Assembly: GCF_050920705.1 (NCBI RefSeq)
Contig: NZ_CP154799.1
Span: forward strand, 806,001-870,000
Origin: Regnicoccus_A sp014224355
GTDB taxonomy: Bacteria > Cyanobacteriota > Cyanobacteriia > PCC-6307 > Cyanobiaceae
Direction of reading: 5' to 3'
Length of the DNA stretch: 64,000 nt
The notes beneath the pieces are model-generated. The model was not told the origin of the DNA. It ran no database searches and saw only the letters and a program-made list of their open reading frames with translations. Within the stretch, counting starts at the first letter, position 1, and each line of letters begins with the position of its first letter. Below are positions 50,140 through 58,380 of this stretch, piece by piece. The position numbers and the translations under genes are program-made.

Positions 50140-51611
50140 GCTCGCCCCGCTGGTTGTTCTGGCACCGCCGCGATCTGCGCCTGGCCGACAACCTGGGCCT
50201 GGCCGCCGCCGCCCGCGCCACCGCCGCCGTCACCGGCGTGTTCATCGTCGATCCAGCTCAGGAGGAGGCCCTCGACCGTTCCGCGTCCCGTCTCTGGTTC
50301 CAGAGCGAGAGCCTGCTGGAGCTGCAGCGCCGCTGGCGCGAGGCCGGCTCCCGGCTGCTCCTGGTGCGGGGGGATCCGGCTGAGCTGCTGCCACAGCTGG
50401 CGGAGGCCAGCGGCGCTGAAGTGGTGGCCTGGAACCGCGATGTGGAGCCCTGGGCCCGCGCCCGCGATCGTCGTGTCGCTGAGGCCCTGCGCGCCAGCGG
50501 CTGCAAGCTGCTGGCCGACTGGGACCAGTTGCTGGTACCCCCAGAGACCCTGGCCACCGGCGCCGGGGACCCCTACCGGGTCTACGGCCCCTACTTCCGG
50601 GCCTGGCGCCGGCGGATCGAGCAGGCCGGTCCCGAGAGCACGGCCCCCGTTCCCGCCCCATCGGGCCTGATCGATCTCGATCCTGCTGCGATGCCCGCCG
50701 AGCGCCGCCGGCTCTGGGACCGGATGAGCTGGTTGGAGCCGGCGCCCAGCCCCTTCGCGGGCGCTGATCTCTGCCCCTGCCGTCCCGGTGAGGCGGCCGC
50801 TGCCGCCCAGCTGGCTGCCTTCGCCGATGGGCCCCTGCTGAGTTATGAGTCAGGCCGCAACCTGCCGGCGGAGCCGGGCACCTCGGGCCTGAGCGCGGCG
50901 CTCAGGTTCGGCACCCTCAGCCCACGCCAGGCCTGGGCCGCCGCCCAGGAGCAGCGCCCACGGGCCCGCAGCGAGGAGGAGCACCAGGCGATCACGGTCT
51001 GGGAGCAGGAACTGGCCTGGCGCGAGTTCTACCAGCAGGCCCTCTTCCATTTCCCGGAACTGGCTGACGGTCCCTACCGCCCCCAGTGGCGCCACTTCCC
51101 CTGGGAGAACGACGAGGCCCGATTCGTGGCCTGGTGTGAGGGTCTCACCGGCGTGCCGATCGTGGATGCCGCCATGCGCCAGCTCAACGCCTCAGGCTGG
51201 ATGCACAACCGCTGCCGGATGATCGTGGCCTCCTTCCTGGTGAAGGATCTGATCGTGGACTGGCGCTGGGGCGAACGCCGGTTCATGGACCAGCTGGTCG
51301 ACGGTGATCTGGCGGCCAACAACGGCGGCTGGCAGTGGAGTGCCAGCAGCGGCATGGATCCCAAACCCCTGCGCATCTTCAACCCCTACACCCAGGCGGC
51401 CCGCTTCGATCCCGAAGCCGCCTACATCCGCCGCTGGTTGCCTGAGCTCTCCCATGTGGCCAGCGCCGATCTGATCCGTGGGGAGATCGCGCCCATGGAG
51501 CGCCGGGGGTACCCGGGGCCGATCGTGAACCACAAGACGCAGCAGGCCCGTTTCAAGGCGCTCCATGCCGCGCTGGCGCCTCCGGCTCAGGAGGCCAGGC
51601 TGAGGGGCTGA
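50136..51611 (+). CDS. phr: Deoxyribodipyrimidine photolyase (class I type)
   Basis: 491 residues. The N-terminal antenna domain opens 'LFWHRRDLRLADNLGLAAAA'. The FAD domain has 'WEQELAWREFYQQALFHFPEL', 'PIVDAAMRQLNASGWMHNRCRMIVASFLVKDL', 'WQWSASSGMDPKPLRIFNP' and 'YIRRWLPEL', the landmarks of CPD photolyases. The antenna pocket resembles the 8-HDF subtype. It repairs UV-made cyclobutane dimers with blue light. It overlaps the convergent DegT gene by 25 bp. Confidence 0.93.
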   Translation: MSSPRWLFWHRRDLRLADNLGLAAAARATAAVTGVFIVDPAQEEALDRSASRLWFQSESLLELQRRWREAGSRLLLVRGDPAELLPQLAEASGAEVVAWNRDVEPWARARDRRVAEALRASGCKLLADWDQLLVPPETLATGAGDPYRVYGPYFRAWRRRIEQAGPESTAPVPAPSGLIDLDPAAMPAERRRLWDRMSWLEPAPSPFAGADLCPCRPGEAAAAAQLAAFADGPLLSYESGRNLPAEPGTSGLSAALRFGTLSPRQAWAAAQEQRPRARSEEEHQAITVWEQELAWREFYQQALFHFPELADGPYRPQWRHFPWENDEARFVAWCEGLTGVPIVDAAMRQLNASGWMHNRCRMIVASFLVKDLIVDWRWGERRFMDQLVDGDLAANNGGWQWSASSGMDPKPLRIFNPYTQAARFDPEAAYIRRWLPELSHVASADLIRGEIAPMERRGYPGPIVNHKTQQARFKALHAALAPPAQEARLRG

Positions 51612-52792
51612 GCCACCAGCTGCCGCATCACCGCGGTCACGGTGGCCTGCTGGGCGGAGCTGAGTTCAGGGAAGATCGGCAGGCTGAGCACCTCGGCCGT
51701 GAGCCGCTCGGTGATCGGCAGGCTGCCGGGCCCGTAGCCCAGCTCTTCGTAGGCCGGTTGACGGTGGATCGGGATCGGGTAGTAGATGATCGTGTTCACG
51801 CCGGCCTCGGCCAGGGCCTGCTTCAGCCAGTCGCGGCAGCAGCTCTCGGGCAGTCCGTAGGCGGCGCTGTCGCCGGAGGGCACGCAGCTGCCGCCACAGC
51901 CCGCCTCGGCCGCTGGGCAGCGGGGGATGCGCACCACGAACTGGTTCCAGCTGTGGCCGCTGGGGCCCGGTTCCGGCAGGACCAGCCCCTGCAGGTCAGC
52001 CAGCTCGCGCCGGTAGGTGTCAGCCAGATGGCGCCGCCGCTCCACCCACTCCGGCAGATGGGGCAGCTTCACGCTCAGCACGGCAGCCTGCAGGGCGTCG
52101 AGGCGGCTGTTGTATCCCAGCGACGTGTGCAGGTAGCGGCGCGGCATGCCGTGCACCGCCAGCTCCCGGATGCGGGCGGCCAGTGCCGGATCCCGGCAGG
52201 TGACCGCACCGCCGTCCCCGGCGCCCCCCAGGTTCTTGGTGGGGAAGAAGCTGAAGCAGCCGGCATCACCCCAGCTGCCCACAGGCCGCCCGGCCCAGCT
52301 GGCGCCGGTGGCCTGGGCACAGTCTTCGATCACCCGCAGGTCGTGGGCGGCGGCGAGTGCCCCCAGGCGCTCCATGTCCACCGGCCGCCCGAACAGATGC
52401 ACCGGCATCACCGCCCTGGTGGCCGGGGTGATGGCGGCCTCGATCAGCTCGAGATCGATCAGGTAGGTGGCCTCATCCACATCCACGAACACGGGCGTGG
52501 CGCCCACGGCGCTGATCGCTTCGGCGGTGGCGAAGAAGCTGAAGGAGCTGGTGATCACCTCATCGCCCTCGCCGATGCCCAGGCCCCTCAGGGCCAGCAC
52601 CAGGGCGTCGGTGCCGCTGTTGCAGCCGATGGCGTGGGGAGCGCCCACGGCCTGGGCGAACTGTTGCTCGAAGCGTGCAATCGTGGCGCCCCCGATGTAT
52701 TGCCCACTGCGCAACACCTGCAGAACGGCGTCTTCGAGGGCCTCACCCAGTTGATGAAGCTGCTCGGTGAGATCGAAGGGGGGCACCTGCAT
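51587..52792 (-). CDS. DegT/DnrJ/EryC1-family PLP aminotransferase
   Basis: 401 residues. 'FEQQFAQAVGAPHAIGCNSGTDALVLALRGLGIGEGDEVIT' and 'VIEDCAQATGASWAGRPVG' are the PLP pocket. 'GCFSFFPTKNLGGAGDGGAVTC' holds the Schiff-base Lys. 'YNSRLDALQAAVLSVKLPHL' and 'YYPIPIHRQPAY' complete the family set. These enzymes make amino-sugars for surface glycans. One insertion near 'CPAAEAGCGGSCVPSGDSAAYGLPESC' is Cys-rich and unusual. Confidence 0.92.
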   Translation of the reverse strand: MQVPPFDLTEQLHQLGEALEDAVLQVLRSGQYIGGATIARFEQQFAQAVGAPHAIGCNSGTDALVLALRGLGIGEGDEVITSSFSFFATAEAISAVGATPVFVDVDEATYLIDLELIEAAITPATRAVMPVHLFGRPVDMERLGALAAAHDLRVIEDCAQATGASWAGRPVGSWGDAGCFSFFPTKNLGGAGDGGAVTCRDPALAARIRELAVHGMPRRYLHTSLGYNSRLDALQAAVLSVKLPHLPEWVERRRHLADTYRRELADLQGLVLPEPGPSGHSWNQFVVRIPRCPAAEAGCGGSCVPSGDSAAYGLPESCCRDWLKQALAEAGVNTIIYYPIPIHRQPAYEELGYGPGSLPITERLTAEVLSLPIFPELSSAQQATVTAVMRQLVAQPLSLAS

Positions 52793-52819
52793 GAAAGCAA
52801 CCTTAAGCCCCTCCCAGGG

Positions 52820-53389
52820 TCAGGCCCAGGCCGGCTCCAGCCCCGGGTGCCACTTGATGTTGCAACCGATTGCAGGCTTCTGATCAGTGTTCGGCGGCCG
52901 CCCCGCCAGCAGGGCTTCGAGGGCCTCACGCAGGTCGGCGCCATCCAGGGGCAGGTCGTTGCCTGGACGGCTGGCATCGAGCTGCCCCCGGTACACCAGG
53001 CGCCGCTCGGCATCGAACAGAAACAGGTCCGGGGTGCAGGCCGCCCTGAAAGCCCGCGCCACGCTCTGGTCGGGGTCGAGCAGGTAGGGGAAACCCCAGC
53101 CGCAGCGACGGCGCTGCTCCGCCAGCTGCTCCGCTCCGTCCTGGGGGTGGGTGATCAGGCTGTTGCTGGCGATGGCCAGGATCGTGACCCGCTCGCCGTA
53201 GTCGCGATCGATCCGGCTCAGTTCCGCCTCGATGTGCTTCACGAAGGGGCAGTGGGCGCAGAGGAACAGCACCAGCACCGGCCGCGGCGGCAGCCCGGAG
53301 CTGCTCACCATGTCCCCGTCCAGGTTCCGCAGCGTGAACGAGGGCAGGGGATGGGCCAGCGGCAGCATCGTCGAGGGAGTCAGTGCCAT
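52820..53389 (-). CDS. Thioredoxin-like (AhpC/TSA-type) protein
   Basis: 189 residues from ATG 53389. 'FTLRNLDGDMVSSSGLPPRPVLVLFLCAHCPFVKHIEAEL' gives a CAHC redox motif; 'ILAIASNSLITHPQDGAEQL' and 'PNTDQKPAIGCNIKWHPG' are constant in this family of cytosolic thioredoxin-fold proteins. Likely a peroxide or thiol-disulphide enzyme. It lies divergent to the lipoprotein gene. Confidence 0.85.
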   Translation of the reverse strand: MALTPSTMLPLAHPLPSFTLRNLDGDMVSSSGLPPRPVLVLFLCAHCPFVKHIEAELSRIDRDYGERVTILAIASNSLITHPQDGAEQLAEQRRRCGWGFPYLLDPDQSVARAFRAACTPDLFLFDAERRLVYRGQLDASRPGNDLPLDGADLREALEALLAGRPPNTDQKPAIGCNIKWHPGLEPAWA

Positions 53390-53422
53390 GGATCGACCGT
53401 CGCTGGAGTGATTGTCGCGTCC

Positions 53423-54040
53423 ATGGCTGCGGCGCGCCCGGGGCAGGATCCCCCCACTTGCGACCATCCCTTGGCCCGGCCACCCCATCGCCCGGCACCG
53501 CCCCTGGTCGCGCTTGCCGCCCTGGTGGCGCTGGCCGCGGTGGCCGGCTGTGTCCCCGCCCACCACCGCCCCAGCTGGCGCCTCTTTCCCCTGCAGCGGC
53601 AGCAGACCCACGACGGCCTGGCGGTGGTCAGCCAGCCTGACGGCTACGGGCTGCACATCTGGCTCGAGACCGACACCCGCCGCAAGGGTGTCTGCAGCCC
53701 GCGCTGGCTGCCGGATCCAGCGAGGCTGTTCAACGGCAACGGCAGTCACCCCTTCAGCTCGGGCCTGGCCAGCCGCGAGGAGTTCTTTGCCGCCGTGGCC
53801 CGCCGCGACGTGCGCCAGGCCCTGCGCAGGGAACTGGAGGCGCTCTGCCAGAGCCGGGCCCCACGCAGCACCTGGGAGTGGGTCGAGCCGCCCCTGAATC
53901 CATCTCAGGTGAAGGTGGAGACGCTGCCGATGCTGGAGGAGGAGGACCTGCTCACCGATCCCGAGACGATCCGAGAGCAGGAGCAGGACCCCGGGCAGGA
54001 GGACCCCACAGAGCCGGAGGCGGACGCCGGAAACCCCTGA
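53423..54040 (+). CDS. Putative lipoprotein
   Basis: 205 residues from ATG 53423. A basic N-terminus and 'LVALAALVALAAVAGC' give a lipobox (VAGC) for type II signal peptidase. The mature part starts 'RLFPLQRQQTHDGLAVVSQPDGYGLHIW' and ends in an acidic, Glu/Pro-rich tail. No family. It ends 10 bp before a convergent phosphopantetheinyl transferase. Confidence 0.6.
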   Translation: MAAARPGQDPPTCDHPLARPPHRPAPPLVALAALVALAAVAGCVPAHHRPSWRLFPLQRQQTHDGLAVVSQPDGYGLHIWLETDTRRKGVCSPRWLPDPARLFNGNGSHPFSSGLASREEFFAAVARRDVRQALRRELEALCQSRAPRSTWEWVEPPLNPSQVKVETLPMLEEEDLLTDPETIREQEQDPGQEDPTEPEADAGNP

Positions 54041-54049
54041 ACTCAGGGC

Positions 54050-54688
54050 TCAGATCACGGCGAGGCTGCCGGCGTAGCCCTCCGGCAGGTGCAGATCGTG
54101 CAGCTCAAGGCCTGGTGGTGGAGGGGATCCGGCGGCGGCCAGGCCGTGTCCCGTGGCCTTCAGCACCGCCTCCAGCCGGCACCACTGCTGCAGAAAGCCG
54201 CCTGGCTGCTCCTCGGGGGGAAGCGCCAGCAGGGCTTCACAGCCACCGCTGGGCAGATGGCGTCGGGCGATCGCCTCCCAGTTGGGGACGGGCCGCTGCC
54301 GCTCCACATCCACCCCCACGGGCCGCCGTGGGTGCAGCGCCAGCAGCACCAGGGCACCCGAGTGGGCCAGGTTGAACTGCATGGCGCCCCGCTCGTCCAG
54401 GGCGGGCTTGCCCTGGGGGCCCAGGCGAAAGTGCAGCCGCGCGGGCTCCAGCCCCAGAGCTTCCCCCAGCCGCTGCCGCAGCAGACCCCGTCCCAGCAGG
54501 AAATGGTCCCGGTCCCCGGGCTGACGCCAGCTCCGCAGCCGCTGGCGCTCCTCGCTGGAGAGCAGCGCCAGCAGCTCCGCGCGCCGCGAGGGGGTGAGCC
54601 AGCCCAGCCCTGCCATCCACACCGTGGCCGGCAGCCGGGGATCCTCCAGCTGGCGTGGCGAGGCCTGCAGCGGGTCGCTGGGATCCAT
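54050..54688 (-). CDS. 4'-phosphopantetheinyl transferase (Sfp-type)
   Basis: 212 residues from ATG 54688. 'GPQGKPALDERGAMQFNLAHSGALVLLAL' and 'PVGVDVERQRP' carry the Mg-binding Asp/Glu pair, and 'QQWCRLEAVLKATGHGL' is a W-x-x-x-E-A-x-x-K variant of the family signature. It activates acyl carrier proteins by adding phosphopantetheine from CoA. Cyanobacterial genomes usually carry one such Sfp-type enzyme. Confidence 0.85.
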   Translation of the reverse strand: MDPSDPLQASPRQLEDPRLPATVWMAGLGWLTPSRRAELLALLSSEERQRLRSWRQPGDRDHFLLGRGLLRQRLGEALGLEPARLHFRLGPQGKPALDERGAMQFNLAHSGALVLLALHPRRPVGVDVERQRPVPNWEAIARRHLPSGGCEALLALPPEEQPGGFLQQWCRLEAVLKATGHGLAAAGSPPPPGLELHDLHLPEGYAGSLAVI

Positions 54689-54696
54689 CAGCGCGG

Positions 54697-55134
54697 TCAA
54701 GGCGTGGGGTGATCGGGCCGCAGCCGGGGCCCGGCCGATCGCCAGTAGCGGCTGAAGCGGCGCAGATCCACCGGCTCCGGCAGGAGCACGAAGGGCTCGG
54801 GCTCCAGCACCTGCAGGGGCAGGGTGGCGGCCACCGTGGCGGCGATGCCGCCCAGCTGCGGGTCCACCCAGGCGCTGGTCACCACCCCGTCGGCCCGGTG
54901 CCTGGCGGCGAAGGCCAGCACCTGCTCGGCTCCGTCGCCCCGGCGGATCGTGACCGGCAGCTCCAGCAGACACTCGTAGAGGAACACGATCCGCTTGAGG
55001 CTGATCGGTTCGTCGGCGCCTCCCAGCAGGCCATCGTCGAAGACGAACAGCGCCGGCCGGTCCGGGTGGGCCAGCAGGGCGGGATTGGCCGGCCCCAGGG
55101 CTTCGGCGTGGATCCACAGCACCGGGCGTTCCAT
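54697..55134 (-). CDS. Photolyase N-terminal-domain-like protein
   Basis: 145 residues from ATG 55134. 'VLWIHAEALGPANPALLAHPDRPALFVFDDGLL' and 'LKRIVFLYECLLELPVTIRRGDGAEQVLAFAARHRADGVVT' follow the Rossmann-like pattern of the photolyase antenna domain without the FAD domain. It starts 2 bp after the stop of the gene that supplies a FAD-binding photolyase domain, so the two may form a split cryptochrome/photolyase. Confidence 0.6.
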   Translation of the reverse strand: MERPVLWIHAEALGPANPALLAHPDRPALFVFDDGLLGGADEPISLKRIVFLYECLLELPVTIRRGDGAEQVLAFAARHRADGVVTSAWVDPQLGGIAATVAATLPLQVLEPEPFVLLPEPVDLRRFSRYWRSAGPRLRPDHPTP

Positions 55135-55136
55135 GC

Positions 55137-55996
55137 TCAGGTCGTCTCCCCGCTGGCCTCTCCAGCGAACAGCCGGCCCTGCAGCACCTCGTAGCTGGCC
55201 TCGAACGGACAGGCCGCCGCGGCCGGGCAGCCCGGGCAATGGCGCCCGGCGCCGAAGCGCTCCAGGTTGGCGCGGTTGAACAGGTAGGGCTTGCTGCTGA
55301 AGCTGCTGGCCACCCACTGCCAGCTCAGATTGTTGCTGGCGGGATCGCCGTCGAGCAGATGGCGCAGGAACCAGCGGGCCCCGGCCTGCCAGCGCACCCG
55401 GCGCCAGTGCACCACGTAGGCGGCCAGCCACATCCGTTCGTGGTTGTGCAGCCAGCCGGTGTCGATCAGCTGGCGCGCGAAGGCATCGATGCAGGCCAGG
55501 CCGCTGCGGCCCTCGCGGATGTCCGCCGGCAGCTCTCGGGCGTAAGCCTCCTCCGGGTGGCCGGTCTTGAGGGGCTCCAGGTTGTCCCAGATGCGATCCC
55601 CCAGCCGGCGCCGGAGCCGCTGCCAGTAGTCGCGCCAGGCCAGCTCCTGCAACAGCTTCTCGCTCACCGGCCCTGGCCCCCTGGTCATGCGTCGCTGCAC
55701 CGTGTCGCGCACCTGCGCCAGGGTCACCACCCCGTGGCGGATGTAGGGGGAGAGACCGCTCACGGCTCCATCCAGGTGGTTGCGGCTGGCGGCGTAGCGC
55801 ACAGGATCCACGGCCTCCAGGGCTGCCAGCGCCGGCTTGGATCCCCCCTGATCGTGCTGGCGCCCCCTTCGGCGCGGGGAAAGCGTGCCGCCAGCTCACG
55901 CACCAGGGCGTCGCGGTCGCTGAAGGTGCGCGGCAGATCGCCTCTGCCGGGCTGCAGGGGCGGCGTGGTGTCTGAAACGGGAGCGCTGGGCGTCAT
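55137..55996 (-). pseudogene. FAD-binding photolyase/cryptochrome-like domain protein with one frameshift
   Basis: From ATG 55996 'PPLQPGRGDLPRTFSDRDAL' runs to 'RFPRAEGGAS'. After the C6 run at 55843-55848 the sense continues in another frame: 'KPALAALEAVDPVRYAASRN', 'SPYIRHGVVTLAQV', 'ELAWRDYWQRL', 'WLHNHERMWLAAYVVHWRR', 'DGDPASNNLSWQWVASSFSSK'. This is the helical FAD domain of a photolyase-like family, ending in a Cys cluster (CPGCPAAAAC). One extra G on the coding strand would restore a 286-residue protein, so a sequencing error is possible. Confidence 0.75.
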
Positions 55997-56084
55997 CACT
56001 GGCTGAGGGGCGCGGCCTGGTGCCGCCGGATGCGGTGGAGGAGAATCCCCCCACTGTCTTCGGCCGGCACTCGGCGCCTCTCCC

Positions 56085-56867
56085 ATGCTCCTCGATCTGC
56101 GCGGCAAGAAAGCCCTCGTCACAGGCATCGCCAACAACCGCTCGATCGCCTGGGGCATCGCCCAGCAGCTGGCCGCGGCCGGCTGCGAGCTGGGAGTCAC
56201 CTATCTGCCGGATGAGAAGGGCCGCTTCGAGGGCAAGGTGCGGGAACTCACCGCGCCGCTGAACCCCAGCCTGTTCGAGCCGCTCAACGTGCAGGACCCG
56301 GCCCAGATCGAGGCGGTGTTCGAGCAGGTGAAGCAGCAGTGGGGCTCGATCGACGTGCTCGTCCACTGCCTCGCCTTCGCCGGCAAGGATGAACTGATCG
56401 GCAACTACTCCGACATCAGCCCAGAGGGTTTCGCCCGGGCTCTGGAGGTGAGCGCCTACTCCCTGGCCCCCCTCTGCCGTCACGCCAAGCCCCTGTTCAG
56501 TGAGGGCGCCAGCGTGATCACCCTCAGCTATCTCGGGGCGGAGCGGGCCATCCCCAACTACAACGTGATGGGTGTGGCCAAGGCGGCCCTGGAGGCGAGT
56601 GTGCGCTATCTGGCCGCTGAACTTGGGCCGGAGAAGCAGGTGCGGGTGAACGCCATCAGCGCCGGTCCGATCCGCACCCTGGCCAGCTCCGCCATCGGCG
56701 GCATCCTCGAGATGATCCACAACGTCGAGGAGAAGGCTCCGCTCAAGCGCACCGTCACGCAGGACGAGGTGGGCGCCACCGCCGCCTTCCTGGCCAGCCC
56801 CCTGGCCTCGGGCATCACCGGCCAGGTGATCTACGTGGATGCCGGTTACTGCATCACGGGGATGTGA
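56085..56867 (+). CDS. fabI: Enoyl-[acyl-carrier-protein] reductase (NADH)
   Basis: 260 residues. 'GKKALVTGIANNRSIAWGIAQQL' is the FabI-type NADH site (G-x5-S-x2-G). The catalytic Y-x6-K is in 'YNVMGVAKAALEASVRYLA', and 'SAGPIRTLASSAI' is the substrate loop. It catalyses the last step of fatty-acid elongation. It overlaps the convergent carbonic anhydrase by 14 bp. Confidence 0.95.
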   Translation: MLLDLRGKKALVTGIANNRSIAWGIAQQLAAAGCELGVTYLPDEKGRFEGKVRELTAPLNPSLFEPLNVQDPAQIEAVFEQVKQQWGSIDVLVHCLAFAGKDELIGNYSDISPEGFARALEVSAYSLAPLCRHAKPLFSEGASVITLSYLGAERAIPNYNVMGVAKAALEASVRYLAAELGPEKQVRVNAISAGPIRTLASSAIGGILEMIHNVEEKAPLKRTVTQDEVGATAAFLASPLASGITGQVIYVDAGYCITGM

Positions 56868-57531
56868 TCAGGGCCTCCAAGTGCGTCGGCATCACCGATC
56901 CCATCCAGTCGATGGTGGTGGTGTGCAGGTTGTAGAAGGCGGCTTCCACCTGAAGACGGCCGGCGCGCATCAGGTCGGTGAGCAGCACGCTGGAATCCAC
57001 CAGGTTGCGGGCCGCATTGAGGGTGTGGTGGCGGGAGGCCTGATCGAGGTCGTGGTGGCCGCCGAGATTGATCAGCTCCATGCGCAGCTGACCCACCAGC
57101 TGGGCCAGGCTTGGGGTGAGCGTCAGCGCAGGGTTCAGGGCCGCCTCCACGGCGCCGCAGCGCTCATGGCCGAGCACCACGATCACGGGTACGCCCAGAT
57201 GGGCCACGGCGTATTCCAGCGAGGCGATCGCCGCTGTGGTGGAGAGGGTGCCGGCGTTGCGCACCACGAACAGATCGCCGAAGCCCGTGTCGAACAGCAG
57301 CTCCACCGGCACCCGGGAATCGGCGCAGCCCAGCACCGCCGCGGTGGGATGCTGCCCCGTCTCCACCTCGAGCATGCGTTCGCGGCTGCTGTGGGGATGG
57401 AGCGACTCCCCGTCCAGGAAGCGCCGATGGCCGGCGCGCAGCTCGGAGAGCACCGCCTGGGGAGAGTCGTTCACGCGGCGGGCGATCGGAGCCACTGATT
57501 GTGACCCGATACCGACGTCCGACTTCGGCAT
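56854..57531 (-). CDS. Beta-carbonic anhydrase
   Basis: 225 residues. The zinc ligands are visible as 'AVLGCADSRVP' (Cys and the Asp-Arg dyad) and 'VLGHERCGA' (His and Cys). 'FLDGESLHPHSSRERM' and 'DLFVVRNAGTLST' complete the bacterial beta-class signature. It interconverts CO2 and bicarbonate. No carboxysome targeting feature is evident. Its start codon lies back to back with a plus-strand ATG of the hisB leader. Confidence 0.92.
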   Translation of the reverse strand: MPKSDVGIGSQSVAPIARRVNDSPQAVLSELRAGHRRFLDGESLHPHSSRERMLEVETGQHPTAAVLGCADSRVPVELLFDTGFGDLFVVRNAGTLSTTAAIASLEYAVAHLGVPVIVVLGHERCGAVEAALNPALTLTPSLAQLVGQLRMELINLGGHHDLDQASRHHTLNAARNLVDSSVLLTDLMRAGRLQVEAAFYNLHTTTIDWMGSVMPTHLEALITSP

Positions 57532-57559
57532 GATTGGTACAGTCTCGCGCCAACGCCCC

Positions 57560-58201
57560 GTGTCCTCTCCCCTGGACCTCGATCACGGCGGCCCCGGCGG
57601 CCGCAGCGGCAGCATCCACCGCGTCACGGGTGAAACCGACGTGCGGGTGCGGCTGGGTCTCGATGGCCGCGGCCGCTGCCAGGTGAGCACCGGCGTTCCC
57701 TTCCTCGATCACATGCTCCATCAGCTCGCCAGCCATGGCCTGCTGGACCTGGAGATCAGCGCCGAGGGCGACACCCACATCGACGACCACCACACCAACG
57801 AGGACGTGGGCATCGCCGTGGGCCAGGCCCTGGCCAAGGCCCTGGGGAGCCGCAAGGGCATCCAGCGCTTCGGCCATTTTGTGGCACCCCTGGATGAGGC
57901 GCTGGTGCAGGTGGCGCTCGACTGCTCCGGCCGCCCCCACCTCAGCTGCGATCTCGCCATCCCGGCGCAGAAGATCGGCAGCTACGACACCGAGCTGGTG
58001 AAGGAGTTCTTCGTGGCGGTGGTGAACAACAGCGGCCTCACGCTGCACATCCGCCAGCTGGCGGGGGCCAACTCCCACCACATCGTGGAGGCCTGCTTCA
58101 AGGCCTTCGCCCGGGCCCTGCGCATGGCCACCGAGATCGACCCGCGCCGCGCCGGCGAGGTGCCCAGCAGCAAGGGCGTACTGGAGCGGGCCGGCGCCTG
58201 A
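57560..58201 (+). CDS. hisB: Imidazoleglycerol-phosphate dehydratase
   Basis: 213 residues from GTG 57560 (an ATG at 57532 would add 9-10 residues and overlaps the carbonic anhydrase start). 'RVTGETDVRVRLGLDGRG', 'VSTGVPFLDHMLHQLASHG', 'DDHHTNEDVGIAVGQAL', 'FVAPLDEALVQVALDCSGRP' and 'HHIVEACFKAFARALR' are diagnostic; the DDHHT and HH motifs bind manganese. Sixth step of histidine synthesis. Divergent from the carbonic anhydrase gene. Confidence 0.95.
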   Translation: MSSPLDLDHGGPGGRSGSIHRVTGETDVRVRLGLDGRGRCQVSTGVPFLDHMLHQLASHGLLDLEISAEGDTHIDDHHTNEDVGIAVGQALAKALGSRKGIQRFGHFVAPLDEALVQVALDCSGRPHLSCDLAIPAQKIGSYDTELVKEFFVAVVNNSGLTLHIRQLAGANSHHIVEACFKAFARALRMATEIDPRRAGEVPSSKGVLERAGA

Positions 58202-58380
58202 GCCGTTGCTCAGCCAGCCTGCTGTGGCGACCGGCTTCATCGCGTGGCGTTTGAAGGTTTCGCGGCCCAGCACCTGCCCCTGGAGGGGACGCGCTGCTCT
58301 CCTGCAGGGCTGTTCAGCGGTGCATCCACGCTGTCACACTCCGTTACGTGATGATGGAGGGATCCCCGCGCGAATGAGCG

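Noticed and set aside
51758..53422. Upstream extension of the lipoprotein frame
   Set aside because: The open frame runs antisense through the DegT and thioredoxin-like genes; the lipobox fixes the start at 53423.
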